64,000 nucleotides of DNA from positions 7,223,129 through 7,287,128 of the forward strand of contig JAEMBT020000007.1 in the NCBI GenBank assembly GCA_018873245.2, in the 5' to 3' direction. Position 1 is the stretch's first letter; every line of letters begins with the position of its first letter. Below are positions 1-12,197 of the stretch, one piece after another. Below the pieces are notes generated by a model that was not told the DNA's origin, did no database searches, and was given only the letters and a program-made list of their open reading frames with translations. Made by a program: the position numbers and the translations under genes. This DNA comes from Archegozetes longisetosus (taxonomy: Eukaryota; Arthropoda; Arachnida; Sarcoptiformes; Trhypochthoniidae).

Positions 1-1576
1 GCGCCAAGGCAAGCGGCCATCGAATCGAATTATTTTGTGAAAAGACTTCGACAGAGGCGGCCAATATTCTGCTAACACCTAATCCATAACAACCCATTTC
101 GTAAATTCTGAAATAATTCCATATTTCAATCAATGTTTAGATAAAATTCAATTAAAATATTTTAGAGGATGAATGAGCTATAAGAAACGAATTATATTCA
201 ACCCAAGACACAACTAACTTATTTTCAGAATCAGATGAGGTAAAGGTTGCGTTGAATTTTTGAGAATATCTATTTCCAAGTAGAAATGCGTGACCGACTT
301 CTATCGCATTGGATTCTGTCAAATCAGTGCTATTACAAGACAGACATTTGCGTATTTGATCGGTCAGAAGTTCAGCATTAAATGATGTTTTACATGAATT
401 ACAGCTATATATCTGGTCTTCTCCCAAATCAGAAACCAAAAGATATTCGTCAGAAAATTTGCCACCAATACTGCCAACAGATCCGCGAGCTTTACAAATG
501 ATCAATTTGTTAATCATTTTTAAATACATTGAAAGCAGTTTTCGATACCTTTAACAACTGGCAAATCGAGTCTTTTAAATAGTCTTTCATAAGCATTGCA
601 TACTTTAGAGTAGGTTTTATTTGCTTCCTCTTCATTACAATCAAAAGTATATAAATCTAAGTAAAATTTTTTAATATTAAAATTATAAGTAGAATTATAA
701 AAATATTAATTTTTGAAAATATTTCCAAATTGTTTTAAGACAAACTATTAATCAGATACCTTTCATAACGAATTCTCTGGCTCTCAATAATCCGTGTTTT
801 GCTCTCATTTCATCTCTAAATTTAGAAGTTATCTGATATAAATAAACAGGTAATTGACTTTCAGATAAATTTTGATTCTTTGCGGCTGACATCAAATATG
901 TGACAACTTCTTCATGAGTCTTAAATTGAAAAATCATCATTAATTGTAATGAATGAGCTGCACATGGATTCTTACGGGCGCTAAACAGAACTCGTCGTTG
1001 TGTCTGTCTTTTAATCTGAAAAGTTCTGCACCTGATTCGGCCCAACGATCTACCATTGAAATGAATATAATTTTGAATCGATCTGAAGAGACAAGTGAAA
1101 ATAAATAACTAATAAAAACCTGATTTGACCCATAATTGTTTGTTGACAAGTGTTGGCATAACTAGTTTTTGAGCATTAATGGCAATCATTTCTTGATTTA
1201 TGATTTGAATGAGTTTATCAATAGCTCTGACAAGAAACGGCATTAATATAAATATTCCTTTATCTGTCATTTTAATCAAATTCTTGTCTTTGAAGATCTA
1301 AAAAAACCAATCAAAAGTTCAGTAGTGATAATTGGATTTGACGTCAAATATAATAAAATGATTACAATTTATTATGAAATTACATACACTTTGACTTTTA
1401 TCAGCAGTTGATTCCAAACCTGGACCAATAGTTTCATTAATATTAGCCATCAGCAAAATATCATTCCATCGGTAGGTATGATTGACTCCAGCCGAACACT
1501 TATTACGAATTAATGATTTAATTGAAGGCAAATTGCTTATAAATAACCTATTCGTTATTGGCTTAATTGCTAACAT
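1..1576 (-). CDS. PARS2: Mitochondrial prolyl-tRNA synthetase (PARS2), 3'-truncated by window edge
   Basis: Class II aminoacyl-tRNA synthetase that charges mitochondrial tRNA-Pro. Start ATG is 1576-1574. Exons read down the minus strand: 1576-1388, 1297-1120, 1049-976, 919-760, 656-549, 489-219, 107-1; all six introns (56-111 nt) are GT-AG and keep frame. The N-terminus is basic and hydrophobic, as expected for mitochondrial import. Visible family motifs are [21 protein letters not shown], the motif-2 segment [17 protein letters not shown] with a CxxC...CxxC pair, [10 protein letters not shown], and motif 3 [14 protein letters not shown]. About 362 codons are present; by comparison with vertebrate PARS2 from memory, the C-terminal anticodon-binding part lies outside the window. 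The region before motif 1 is shorter and more diverged than in vertebrates. Assignment to the mitochondrial, bacterial-type enzyme is confident. Confidence 0.93.
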
Positions 1577-2503
1577 TATTTTGATTAAATAGACTTAGAA
1601 TTAGGATAATGTTTACGTGAATTTAAGTTTTGAAAACTTTTGGTCACATGTATTGCATTTCAGTTCATTACTATTGATCGAGAGATGGCGCTCGAAGTTT
1701 ATGAACCGTTTTAGAAAACTTTCCTTAACTTTTTCTAAGTTTGCACCTAATCCAGTAGACAAGCAAAACTTCAGATTTGACACTTTTAGCTGAAATAGTT
1801 TAGAATCTACGGAAACTTACTGTATAGTTGAGATTCTGTTTTGAATCAGATATGAATTGAGGGCGCAATTGTGACCCTAAGCAGTGGCGAAGCTAGAAAT
1901 TTCGAGTAAAAGTGCACAGATTATATTGACTTTGATTATATACTTTAGACATTAAAATCTACTGTATTATTGTTTTGAATTTGAATCATAACTTATTTTT
2001 GCTTTATTTTGTTAGTTATTTTAACGGATCAGGAATTTTATATTTAAAATATATAACTTTTTCCTTCTAGTTAAGTAATAAATTCGAGTTGGGGTTTGAG
2101 CCAGGAGTGCCTAACACCAGAATACCCCTACTGGATGAGTCACTGTTTCACTGTATGAGGACAAAAACTTTTACAATTCATATTTTCACTAATTATAACT
2201 TATTTAATTCGCTCTAGTTTAAGTTGAGTCATTTCTTTGTTTACAAAAAATAATTTATTCTTTGCTAATCATTAGAAAATTGTTTTGTCACTTAAAGTAT
2301 TTCTTGGTTTAGGATGTTTTTGTTTACAAACGCGTCAATCCATTAAAGGAAAGAACATTTTCAAAACTTTGACTTTGAAACCTCGATTAAATGAACTTGA
2401 GATTTCTAGTTAACTGTGCTTTAGACGTTTGATTTTAATCTATAGGGAATTATAATTTCGCTTGAAAATGATGACACTTTATGGAGAGGAGGGGTAGAGA
2501 TGA

Positions 2504-3118
2504 CTGATGTCAGTTTCGCAGAAACCAGTTTAGCCGAAACAGGTTAAAGTCAATTTTACAACTGATTTTCTCATACCTAAACCTTAGGGTTTGTTCGTTA
2601 ATTCATACATATCAAAGCAAAATAAAAAATTTCATAGTAGTCAACAGATTTATATAAAAGCTTAAGCATCAATAGTCAATAGAAAACAAGGTTAAAAAGA
2701 TCTGACCAAATTCTAGATTTTCTAGATTCGTTTCGATTGATATTTGAGCTCAATTTTGAAATTTAAAAAATATTACTTTCAACTTATTAATAGTCATGAA
2801 AAGTATTTAATCATACTTTTTGAATAGTTAAATAAGATTTTTATTTTTTACGTTTTGACGTTAATTTGACTTAGCAACCCCAGTTTCAAAACATTCAGAA
2901 TTTACCACATCGATAATATATTTTTACGTAGAGGATGAAGTGTGTACTCAAGATTTATATTCTTAAAACTCGAGCTCTTTATAATAACTTTGAAAAATAG
3001 AGGGAATTTTCTAAAATCCAGACTGAGAATAGGAAAATAGAGAAATTAAATATTTTGGCTGAGCTGACTGGTTAAAATGTCATTCTGCAAAACTGACTAC
3101 TGCGAAACCAACTTCTAC
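2504..3118. mobile_element. Putative DNA transposon with 12-bp direct-repeat flanks and imperfect inverted ends
   Basis: The sequence GGGTAGAGATGA occurs at 2492-2503 and again at 3119-3130. The 615 bp between them has imperfect inverted termini: both ends, read inward, contain GTTTCGCAG followed a few bases on by CAGTTT-x-GC-x-GAA. Direct repeats of 9-12 bp suggest a Mutator-like (MULE) target-site duplication. No transposase is encoded, so it would be non-autonomous. Superfamily is inferred. Confidence 0.55.
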
Positions 3119-3640
3119 GGGTAGAGATGATCAAAGAAAGACTTGAGGGAGAGTTTTGAGAAACATGTATTATTGTCTTCTTGTGACATTACGAATGGTG
3201 ACCTTCTGGTAACTTCTACTTCTCAAGTGATTTACTTAACAAATTTGATGGAAAAACAGAACAAAAGTAAAGAAAAAACAAGTTATTTGTTTTGAATTAG
3301 CTCAGTTGTGATTGTAAACAGAATGGATGAATTTATGCATAATTTAAGCCCTGGTTGCATTAGTTACTGATTAGATGAACTAGTGAATACTCTTGAATGG
3401 AAAATTTCCATAACTTAATGATGGAAAATCTTCGACTTTATGTCACCTTTAAATACTATGAATATTAATACAACATATGTTTGATGCGCTGTATATGTAA
3501 TCATAACGTTCTTACTAACAACTTCTGATTAACTTTTATGCTATTGATGAAGTTGCGAATCATGATCAATTGCTTTCTTTGATAATTCAATCATTTAGAT
3601 CACTTTCATGCTTTATGGTAAATAATTGATAGGTTTAGCA

Positions 3641-3688
3641 AAATATGCACTTAAATATGCACTTAAATATGCACTTAAATATGCATTT
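3641..3688. repeat. 12-bp tandem repeat, four copies
   Basis: Four consecutive units of AAATATGCACTT; the last unit differs in one base (AAATATGCATTT). No gene context. Confidence 0.9.
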
Positions 3689-4010
3689 TCAAATTCAATC
3701 GAATTTAATATTTAAACAAAATAGGATATTATAAATTATTATTTGAGTAAATTAGCGTTACAATGAGTCACAAAATGATGTTTTACTAAATGGCTTGAAA
3801 TAGCGAACAGTACAACAGATTTCGAGGTCGAGAACAATGTTTATAAACAGATTTTATTGGTCTGTACTATTTGACAGTTCGAAGTGATAATTCACTTGGG
3901 TATACCCTACAGAGTCAAATTTCAAAGCAATTTAGTATTAATTGAAACACACTTTTATCAAAATAAAAAATCGAAATCTTCTGTCATTTTCTTATAAAGA
4001 ACAAAATCTA

Positions 4011-4728
4011 ACAAGGAACACTAGGGAATGGTTAAATTAAAAAAAATTTCAGAAAATGCTCACAGACAGCTCTTAATAAAAACAATAAAAGAATGCAAAA
4101 CGATTTTGCTTAATATTAAAATTTCGTAGTTTGCAGACTTAATTATACTCATAGAATCATAATAAATAGCTTAATAGTAAGTATTTCGTCCCTATTAAAT
4201 TAGTTTGTTCGTTGTTTTAAATTAAATGAACGGTAGTGTAATTTTAAATTTTCATTCAAAGTTAGGATTACAACAAAAAATTCATTTTAATCAACATAAC
4301 CGTTGCACTTATGATAAGCATTGAAGAAATGAGAGAAACCAGTGGAATTTTACACCAACTGCACGTTATAAAGATTCCTTCAGAACATTATAACCAATCA
4401 CTAAAGCAGATTTGGTCAGTCATTTTATCATAAGGGCAACGATTATGTTGATTAAAATTAATTTTTGTTGTAATCCTAACCTTGAATAAAAATTAAAAAT
4501 TATATTACCATTCATTTAACTTCATTTAATATAACTAAGAAACTAGTTAAAATGTAATATTATACTTGCTATTTATTAGGGCTCTAAGAGTATAATTAAA
4601 TCTGAAAATTACCAAAAATTGAGCACTAAGCAAAATCGATTTGTGCGCTTTTATTATTTATATTAATAGCTGTCTGTGATCATTTTCTGAAAAATTTTTC
4701 ACTTTAACGATTCCCTATTGTTCCTTGT
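4011..4728. mobile_element. Foldback element with ~305-bp terminal inverted repeats
   Basis: The left arm (4011-4317) and the reverse complement of the right arm (about 4425-4728) align nearly end to end with scattered substitutions, around a loop of roughly 107 bp. Both arms begin ACAAGGAACA followed by TAGGGAAT, and both contain AGAAAATG-x-TCACAGACAGCT and a GTTAGGATTACAACAAAAA segment. No transposase remnant is visible and no clear target-site duplication flanks it. It is best described as a non-autonomous long-TIR (foldback) element; superfamily not assigned. Confidence 0.8.
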
Positions 4729-5646
4729 AAGTGTCTTTTGAGAGGCCAAAATTTAAAAATATGTTCTTCGAGAAATGAGGAAATATGCATGCATTTAAAA
4801 ATTTGACCAAAATATACAAAATGTGCACTTTAAAACCGAAACAAATGAAAGTTTATGTAATGATTCGTAAAGATTTTTAGAATTTCACATAATTAGAGTT
4901 ACTATGCTTTTCATACTTTGCACAAGCCTAATGAGTTACTTTCAATTTTTTCTCCCTTACTTCTGTCAGACAACTGATTGTCTAATTTTATTAAACTTTT
5001 ATTTGTACTTAAATTGTGAAAACTTCAATTAATTACATTATATAAAATATTGATTTGAAAAAAACTTTTGCTAATAATTATAATTAGGGTTAGAATCGAT
5101 CTATTGAACCATACATGTATTGACTATTAAACCTAAATTATCACCTCTTTCCAATCAAATCAATCGTTGTTTAGTGAATGACAGAAAAGAGTTGAATCTG
5201 AAAAGTGTCCAAATAAGCGGTTTGCATAAATGTTTAATTTGACTTTTTATCAAAAAGAACAACCAGGTTTTTGAAGGATTTGAGTCACATTTATTATATA
5301 GATAAAATATAAATGAACCGGTAGTTAGGATGATTTGTTCAATCGAAGTATTTATAATAGGTATAAAGTTAATCAAAATAAGCAAAGGTATGTTTATTGA
5401 CTTTTCAATGCATTAATACAACAGTTCGTCTATAGTATGACTAAATCATTGGAACACATCTGAACATCAGTGAAATCTACATCTATTTGTGATTATCTCT
5501 GGTCTTATTTGTTTTGAATAATAACTCAAAATAATTGAATAATTTTAAATAATAACATTCAACTGAATAACAGAATTTAAAAATTCAACAAATTTGGTTA
5601 AAAAATGACATAATCTATAAACAGTTTTGTGTGTTTGGAGATCGAG

Positions 5647-5652
5647 TTTATT
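5647..5652 (-). promoter_or_regulatory. Polyadenylation hexamer AATAAA overlapping a stop codon
   Basis: On the minus strand the terminal exon of the small precursor gene ends TAA-TAA-A. An AATAAA hexamer therefore overlaps the tandem stops and would give a very short 3' UTR. Use of the signal is inferred. Confidence 0.4.
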
Positions 5653-7561
5653 ATCCACTTTTTTGCATCTTCTCCCGGAACGATCCCAAATTGGGCCAAT
5701 TATTCCCTTTATAGTGTAAGATATAGTCTGGCAGATCGACTCCCATCGCTGCTACAATAGAAGCAAATACAATATATCAGATCATATCTTCATACATTTA
5801 CCAACTATTTTATTCATCTATTCATTGCACCGCGTTCTAAATCCACTATTAATGCTTTACATGCACTCAAATCATAAGCTTAATTGTAATACAGCATAAA
5901 TTCTTTTGAGTATTTATAATAATTCACAGTTTTAAGAACAACAAATTGAAGAGGATTAATCGAATTAAATTTTCAATCAAATAATGAAGTGCTTGAGTTT
6001 GAGCATTATCCACCGTATACGAAGAACTAACTTGAGGGTGAGTTGACACTCAAAACACTTTTGAGGGACTGTTGGCTATTGAAAGAAAGCAGTGAGAATA
6101 GCAAGCTGCAATACTTGGAGTTATCTGAGCGCTATCATTCCACGCTCAAGTACCAGCTTAACCATCAAATAGTTTGTGCTTTAGGACTTACTAAAAGCAT
6201 TGTCTTCGTATACGGCAGCATATTTCCATCAGCAAACTCATAAAAAGTTTCTCAACGCCCGGATTTTAACCTCTTGTGAGGATTGAATGAAAAGATTTGA
6301 TTGTGAGTAAAGATAAGGTCTGTTTCACATTATTCACACTAAAAATGCTGCTAATAATCCTCTGCAGGGAATATATTAAACTGATATGAAATAATATATA
6401 TAAAGACGAGTGCCAGATAACACTTAAAGTGGATATATTTCTAATTTTGATATATTACTGACGTAAGTGTGAATTCGCCAAAATTTACAGAATTACTGTT
6501 TTGGATGTAATCAAAACAATTTCGTTAATGTTTTTGAGGTCAACGGATAGGTTGAAAAGTTTGTTTTACCTTAAGTGAGGTTTTGCTTTCTACAAGCTAT
6601 ACTGCATTAATATCTGGATGTTTGTAATTTGCACTAATTAAATGAGAGCTAAGGTCTGTTTTACGTCTGATATAGGGCTTGAATATAAAAGATTAGTGTA
6701 GTTACTAGAACAATGTTTTGTCATACCTAGTGTTACGGGTACCATTCTCCTTGTTTAACTCAACTTAACTAAATATACTACCGATAAAACAAATTCGTGT
6801 TGAGTTAAGTCCAATAAGGAGAATACATGGTATAGGAGAACAATCTTGTCGTAACATTACAACTCTCTCACACCCAGAACATATGTCAATCATTAACTGA
6901 ACTGTAACCGAGAATTATTTTGATCTAAGGGTATAGTATATCGCTTGTTGATCAATAAAGCTTACAATTTGAGTGGCTTTTCAACTAAAAAAGTTTAAGA
7001 ATTTCAAATTAGCGGATAGACATTCAAAGATTTTTAGTTCTGAGATAAGCTTGGTATAAGCATATTTGATAAATTCGATTTTTCTATGAAATTTCTATGG
7101 CATTCCGCATTTATTGTAGCAAATCTGGCTCATGCCTCCGTTAAGGTTAGACAGTAATACAGACTTAACCTAAAGTTAAACTTAAAAATTATAGTTACAG
7201 AATGTGATTCGCAACAAGAAATGGGGAATTCCATAGAAAAGCTATAAATTATCGTAATGCTAAGAAAAAGCAACGACTTACCGGCTCTTTTGGCTGCAGT
7301 TCTTAGAAAAGAATGCTCTCTGAAGATTGGATCTAAATTTTGTTGCATCAATGATGGGTAATAATCGTCAGGAATTGACCTAACAAAGCGGTTGAGTTGG
7401 TTTTGCTGAATTTGATGCGATTTATCATTGGTGACCGGCTTAGCTGATGCTATTAAAACCAAAAGCGATAGCATCGCAATGCAGATACCGTATGTTATCT
7501 TTTGAAACTTTCTTGACGAGATCATTCTTACAGCAGAAGCTTCTTTGGCTATCAATTGAAA
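5651..7561 (-). CDS. Putative secreted peptide-hormone-like precursor, family unknown
   Basis: First coding exon is 7525-7282, ATG at 7525-7523. A splice acceptor at 7562/7561 marks a likely 5' UTR intron ending just before it. The product starts with a basic stretch and a hydrophobic core ending LLVLIASAKP, a classic signal peptide of about 28 residues. It continues through FVR, IFR and AAKR sites (AAKR at 77-80) and breaks at a strong GCCG|GTAAGT donor in phase 1. The best matching terminal exon is 5748 (or 5751, a NAGNAG choice) to 5651. It is in phase, GC-richer than its surroundings and ends in tandem stops, giving about 113 residues. Cleavage after AAKR would release a ~33-residue peptide containing DLPDYILHYKGNNW and ending FREKMQKSG, whose terminal Gly could be amidated. 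There are no cysteines in the processed part. I do not recognise the family. Exon 1 is well supported; pairing with the distal exon is inferred. Confidence 0.55.
6013..6215. mobile_element. Short element with perfect 13-bp terminal inverted repeats
   Basis: CCGTATACGAAGA at 6013-6025 is mirrored by TCTTCGTATACGG at 6203-6215. The left 45 bp has a relative at 23331-23375 in the opposite orientation, so this is a family and not a chance palindrome. It lies inside the large intron of the 5651-7561 gene. No target-site duplication is evident. Confidence 0.55.
6653..6976. repeat. Dispersed repeat copy A with palindromic core
   Basis: This stretch aligns over its whole length with 58843-59178. Shared blocks include ACAATGTT..TG.CAT.CCTAG near the left and GCTTACAATTTG at the right end. 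The middle (about 6738-6835) is an inverted repeat whose arms carry ATTCTCCTT and the pair AACTCAAC / GTTGAGTT. It looks like an old MITE sitting in the intron of the 5651-7561 gene. Confidence 0.65.
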
Positions 7562-7822
7562 CTGAAAGAACAAAACAACACGATTATAATCCTAAATAGA
7601 ATATAATCATTTTAAGCACAAATTTTCAGCATTAAAACAATGAGCAGAAACAGACTAAACCAAAGTAATCAATATGAGTGCAAATTTTGGTTATATTCGT
7701 TCTTATACAACGAATCAAATGCTTAATGAGCACTGGCACTATTGTGATAATTCTTAAATATTTCACATTTCTTATCTCATCATAACTTATTGTCCATTTG
7801 TGGCCACATAAGAGAAAGAATG

Positions 7823-7826
<4 letters not shown>

Positions 7827-7866
<40 letters not shown>
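7827..7866. repeat. (TC)20 microsatellite
   Basis: Uninterrupted TC dinucleotides over 40 bp, about 0.3 kb upstream of the precursor gene's predicted 5' UTR splice site. Confidence 0.97.
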
Positions 7867-7868
<2 letters not shown>

Positions 7869-9794
7869 AGTGTTTATTCCCAGCTTTTATTACATTTGGT
7901 TACCACAGTTATCCTTATATAACTAAATTGGTCGCACATTAACCTTTACAGAGCAGAAAGCACACTTAGGTTTTAGCGTTTGAAAATTAAACGCTTAACC
8001 CTTGATTTAACATGAATGAGAAATTTTATTGCTTGTTGCTGATTTTGCACAAATTCCAAAACGGATTTCTCAGTCTTATTCTGTCATAACTATGCTAACC
8101 CTGCATTGAACCTGTATTGTCTGATATATTTCAATGACAATGTAATGACAAAACTACAAGTAGAATAAGTCATTTTTATGGTAAACCCCAAATTTGTTTA
8201 ATTTATTCGTTAGCTATTTGTAAATTTGTACTCTGAAAGCTTCAAGTCGCAAACGTTTAACTCTTTAGAATGTAAATGAAGCCGATTTGCAAGTATAAAG
8301 CAGTGAAAGTGGTAAGGAATGCTTTTTAGACAGCTTTTCAGTTGTTTCGATGAAATATTAATTAAAAGATCTCATAGTGGATGAGTTGAGAACAATGCGT
8401 AACCACGAGAAACGATGCGCACTTATGAGAAGATTCGCATGTTGCCATAATAAGTTATATAATATCAGATTTAATTCTTAATTATTTTAGACAAAAAAAG
8501 CAATTACAAATGAAAATTAAGCCGAAATGGATATGCATGAGATAAAACAGGACTGTTTTTCTGCTAGCTATGCATCGTTTTAGCGTCCCAATTTGTACTT
8601 GGTCATTATAATAATTGAGTTAGAAACGTTTTTGATAAATAGCACAACTAACGACAAGACTTGAACTGCTAAGATTCCATAACAATTTCGATTGTCAAAA
8701 GGCAATAACAATAGTAGATATAATTAATGGATTAAAGTTTGTTTTTCAAACTTTTCATTTATAAATACCGAGAAATCTAATTTTGTCAGTTAGAGAAAAA
8801 CAAGTTTTCATAAACACTAATTTTTAGTTACCAGAGTTACAAAAAATATAAAAACTCGCATTGAAACTTACCGTTTATATGGAATAATAGATTGGAAACA
8901 AGCAGAAACAGACCGAGTGTTTAACTTGATCGAGAGACAAAACTATAATGACTTGACTCGAAAACTTTCATTGACTTTTGATTTATTAAGCATTTATTAG
9001 CGATGTTTTATAACATGAACGATATCTCCGCCCACAGTGTCTTAGCCACAAATAGAAGTCACTTTGAAAGTGACGCAAATCTACAGAATAAATCTACAGA
9101 ATTATAGAATATAAGTAGGAAAAACAAGTTTCTACAATTCAAACTTTACATTAGAAAACATATCATAATTAGTTGACTTACGCTTTTATATAGACTAGAG
9201 TCAGAACATGACAATTAAATGAATTTAATTTGCTTTGCAGCCTATACTCTGTAAAAGTTTGAGAGAGTTCTAGATTTGAATCCGAAAATGTTTGCACATT
9301 ATGAAACTGAATACCTAATAATAAATTCGTTAGAGAAATGTTTACTTAACTAATAGGGTGTTCGTTAGAAAGTTGTGAAACTTGTTGAAATCTTGATTTT
9401 TGCAGCTTAAGGCGTATTACCAATAATTTAGTTAAGAAAATATATACAATTTAAGGGAGAAATATTTTTTCGAATCAAGCTTATTATAGCTATGATTAAT
9501 TTAGTGATTGCTTGTCATTTTGATTAAGAAAAATTAGTCCTTATGTTTCCAGATGCATGTGATTAATGAATAAGTTAGCCAAACTAATTTTACACAACAC
9601 TTACTTCACTTCAATTTTCTGACGCTTTTTCTTATTTCTAAATTAAATATTTGAGCAAACTCTCAAAAGTACAAATTAGATGAAAAAATACTAATTTTTC
9701 ATAACTGAATCAATTGTTATTAAAACCATCAATTTTTCGCTAAATCAATTTAACTTTATTATCAAAAGTATTTTGTTAGTGAGAAATCAATGTA

Positions 9795-9878
9795 CAGTAA
9801 TGTCTCGATATAATCAATTGCTAGCTACCGAAAATTCACATTCATTATAAGGAGGTTCACTATACGGAGGTATTACTG
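9795..9878. mobile_element. pogo/Tigger-like MITE (84 bp)
   Basis: Ends are CAGTAATGTCTCGATATA and, inverted, CAGTAATACCTCCGTATA. TA precedes the left end; the right flank is TG, so the target duplication has probably mutated. The ends match the family at 18479-18639. Confidence 0.65.
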
Positions 9879-10178
9879 TGTGCAGAAATATAAGTGTTTG
9901 ACTTGTAATAAGCACTCGAAATGACAAATAAATAAATAAACTTAAGATGTTAGATGCGAAATATTTGGGGTACTGTACTTTTGAGTGATCTTATTATGAA
10001 TAACATAATAAACAAGTTGAGTCTGGTTCAATGCGGTCTCAGTTGAACCGTCTGTGTGCCAGTCTTTACTAAATAACTTACCACTAAATACCATTTTAAT
10101 GTTCTTTAGTGTGAGCCAGCACCTCAATGAGACGGAGAGAGTTTGTTCTTCAACAAAATCTAGTTTTCAACCCAAACA

Positions 10179-10226
10179 GACTCAGTCTAAGACTCAGCCT
10201 AACACTGGAATCACTTAGACTGAGTC
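10179..10226. repeat. 13-bp perfect inverted repeat
   Basis: GACTCAGTCTAAG (10179-10191) and CTTAGACTGAGTC (10214-10226) with a 22-nt loop. It may be part of a degenerate mobile element; no function is assigned. Confidence 0.6.
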
Positions 10227-11930
10227 CACTCCAAAGTTGCCGGCACTCATAAGGCTTTTAATTTACTGTATAATTTACAGAATACCTGTTACGACATTTC
10301 AACCTTTCAGTTATATTTATAGAAATGCTTTAAATACTTAGAATACATTATGAATGATTTGTGAGACACTTCTTATTCCCAGTTGTCAAGTGCCCAACTG
10401 TACCTTCTCTTCAATTAGGATACTCATTGGTTGAATCAAACAAATTATTGTTAATCATCGAAATAGCGCTAGCTTTCGATCGATTCAACCAAATCTTATT
10501 CTTGGAGATTCCCTAAAAAATGTTTAAAATAATTGTTTTTTGTATTCTGTTGCGAGTGATTAGATTCTACAAAGAATTTTGTTTCAGATAGATTTCGAGT
10601 TGCACTTGTTTTGATGTATCGGGTATTGGTTGTGAAATTGACTGATTTGTAGTTAAAACAAAATAATTAACCATATTTTAAGCGTTCTATATTTGCATTG
10701 ACTCATTAGCAAACTTTACAGTGTTTAATATTCACTTTTATCTATTCATTCATTCATTTTATCTTTTATGAATGATTTTTCAAAAATTCTGCTTAAGTGG
10801 CAAGTTTGTTTTGCAAAATGAATATTTACTAGCAGTACAAGTGGTCTGTTCATAACTAAAATACTTTGTTTATATCTCTTGTTTACGATTTTGGTTCTCA
10901 ATCAGACTCCCCATCACTCATATTATTATTTATAATTTTCTATTAAAATGACTGAAACAAAAAAGTTTATAAATACTTTTGCAGTTGGTTTTATAGCGAA
11001 TGCCCGATATATTAAGAAGAATCATTCATAGAAAGTACTACAATCAAAGTTCACTTTGACAATAAGTTTTTAAAGGTGTGATGTCGTAATCGTAAAGCTT
11101 GTAATTTGGATTTGCTGATGATATGGTAGCAATAGTTATAATTTACGTCTAACATTTATTGAGATTGATAATTTACGGGATAGGCAAGAGTAGAGATATC
11201 AAACTTTTACTTCAATAATATGAAGAGACCAGATAGAGCAAAAGTTTATTAAAGAGTGCATTATAGGATCAAATCTAGACGCTTAGACTCTCATAAACAA
11301 TTAGACAGTTGAGTACTTATTAGCTTCACGTTAATCAGTTACGCATTTGGGATAAAAGCTGCAAAAAAGCTGCAAAATAGACTTGGCAAGGCTTTACTGT
11401 TAGTTCAACTGTAATCTCTTAGACTTAAAACTAAAGCCAACACCGTATATACACCTTCGTAGTTGATATATCTAGACCTCTTCTGTTTGCTCTGACAAAT
11501 TAATTTATGGAAAATTATTAAATGCAATCATATATGAAAACGATTGCGTGAAAAGCTTTCAGTTGATTTAAATGAACTTCCTTAAAGCAATTCTATTCTG
11601 TTTTCTAATTAGTAACTCCAAACAAATATTTTTTATGAAGAGCCCTACCACTAGCCTGAACACTAAAATGCCTAAACCCACATATTAAGACGTGTAAATG
11701 TCACATCTAATCCTGATAGCTATTTAATCTTAGAAATAGATATACAATCTTAGGATTATATAAGACCTCATATAAAGCTGATTTTAATAGTCAATTTTGA
11801 ATATTTTGAATATTCAGACGAATAAATTGTTGTCAGAAAATATTTAAAAATTTGATTGATTGAACATATTTGTGAACTAAGTTACTTAATACATGAAATG
11901 CTATTGTGGTAGAGTTACAGACAATATAAT

Positions 11931-12197
11931 TTAGTTTATATTTGTTCCAGTAATTGTGAATATATCGATTAAGTTATGAGCTGTTGAGGCTTTTAGAAAA
12001 CAAAATCTATTTAAGTAGTCCTGATACACAAGTATGAACTTATAGTGATCGTCAGGTTGCGACTGCATGTCATTTAGATCTACTTGTTTTCTCAGATGTG
12101 ATAAGATTGGCTCAACAACGATCCGTTTGTTTTTCTCCAATTTCTTTAACTGACACGTTTGGCATAAGTGAGCATATAGTTTGATCACTTCAGTCAA
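11931..12197 (-). pseudogene. KRBA2/SCAND3-like integrase fragment
   Basis: The translation has the H2C2-like end LCQTCQLKK followed by IVVEPILS, VDLNDMQSQPDDHYKFI and LVYQDYLNRFCFLKA. These are the zinc-binding tail and the start of the catalytic core of the retroviral-type integrase found in KRBA2/SCAND3-like transposon genes. Only about 85 codons remain. The first catalytic aspartate lies in VDLNDMQS, but the later catalytic residues are absent. This is a dead transposon fragment with no neighbouring gene. Confidence 0.75.

Larger units (their letters stand above)
1577..5650. other. Non-coding interval upstream of PARS2
   Basis: No convincing protein-coding exon was found. The PARS2 promoter must lie in the first few hundred bases, but I see no distinctive core element. 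The rest carries the direct-repeat-bounded element at 2504-3118, a 12-bp tandem array at 3641-3688 and the large foldback element at 4011-4728. The remainder is AT-rich sequence without recognisable features. Confidence 0.6.
7562..11930. other. Non-coding interval
   Basis: No credible exons. Contains the (TC)20 microsatellite, a pogo-like MITE at 9795-9878 and a 13-bp perfect hairpin at 10179-10226. The promoter of the 5651-7561 precursor gene should lie in the first few kilobases, upstream of an unidentified 5' UTR exon. Confidence 0.5.

Noticed and set aside
1882-1907. CAGTGGCGAAGCTAGAAATTT, resembling a hAT terminus
   Set aside because: No matching inverted end or target duplication was found downstream.
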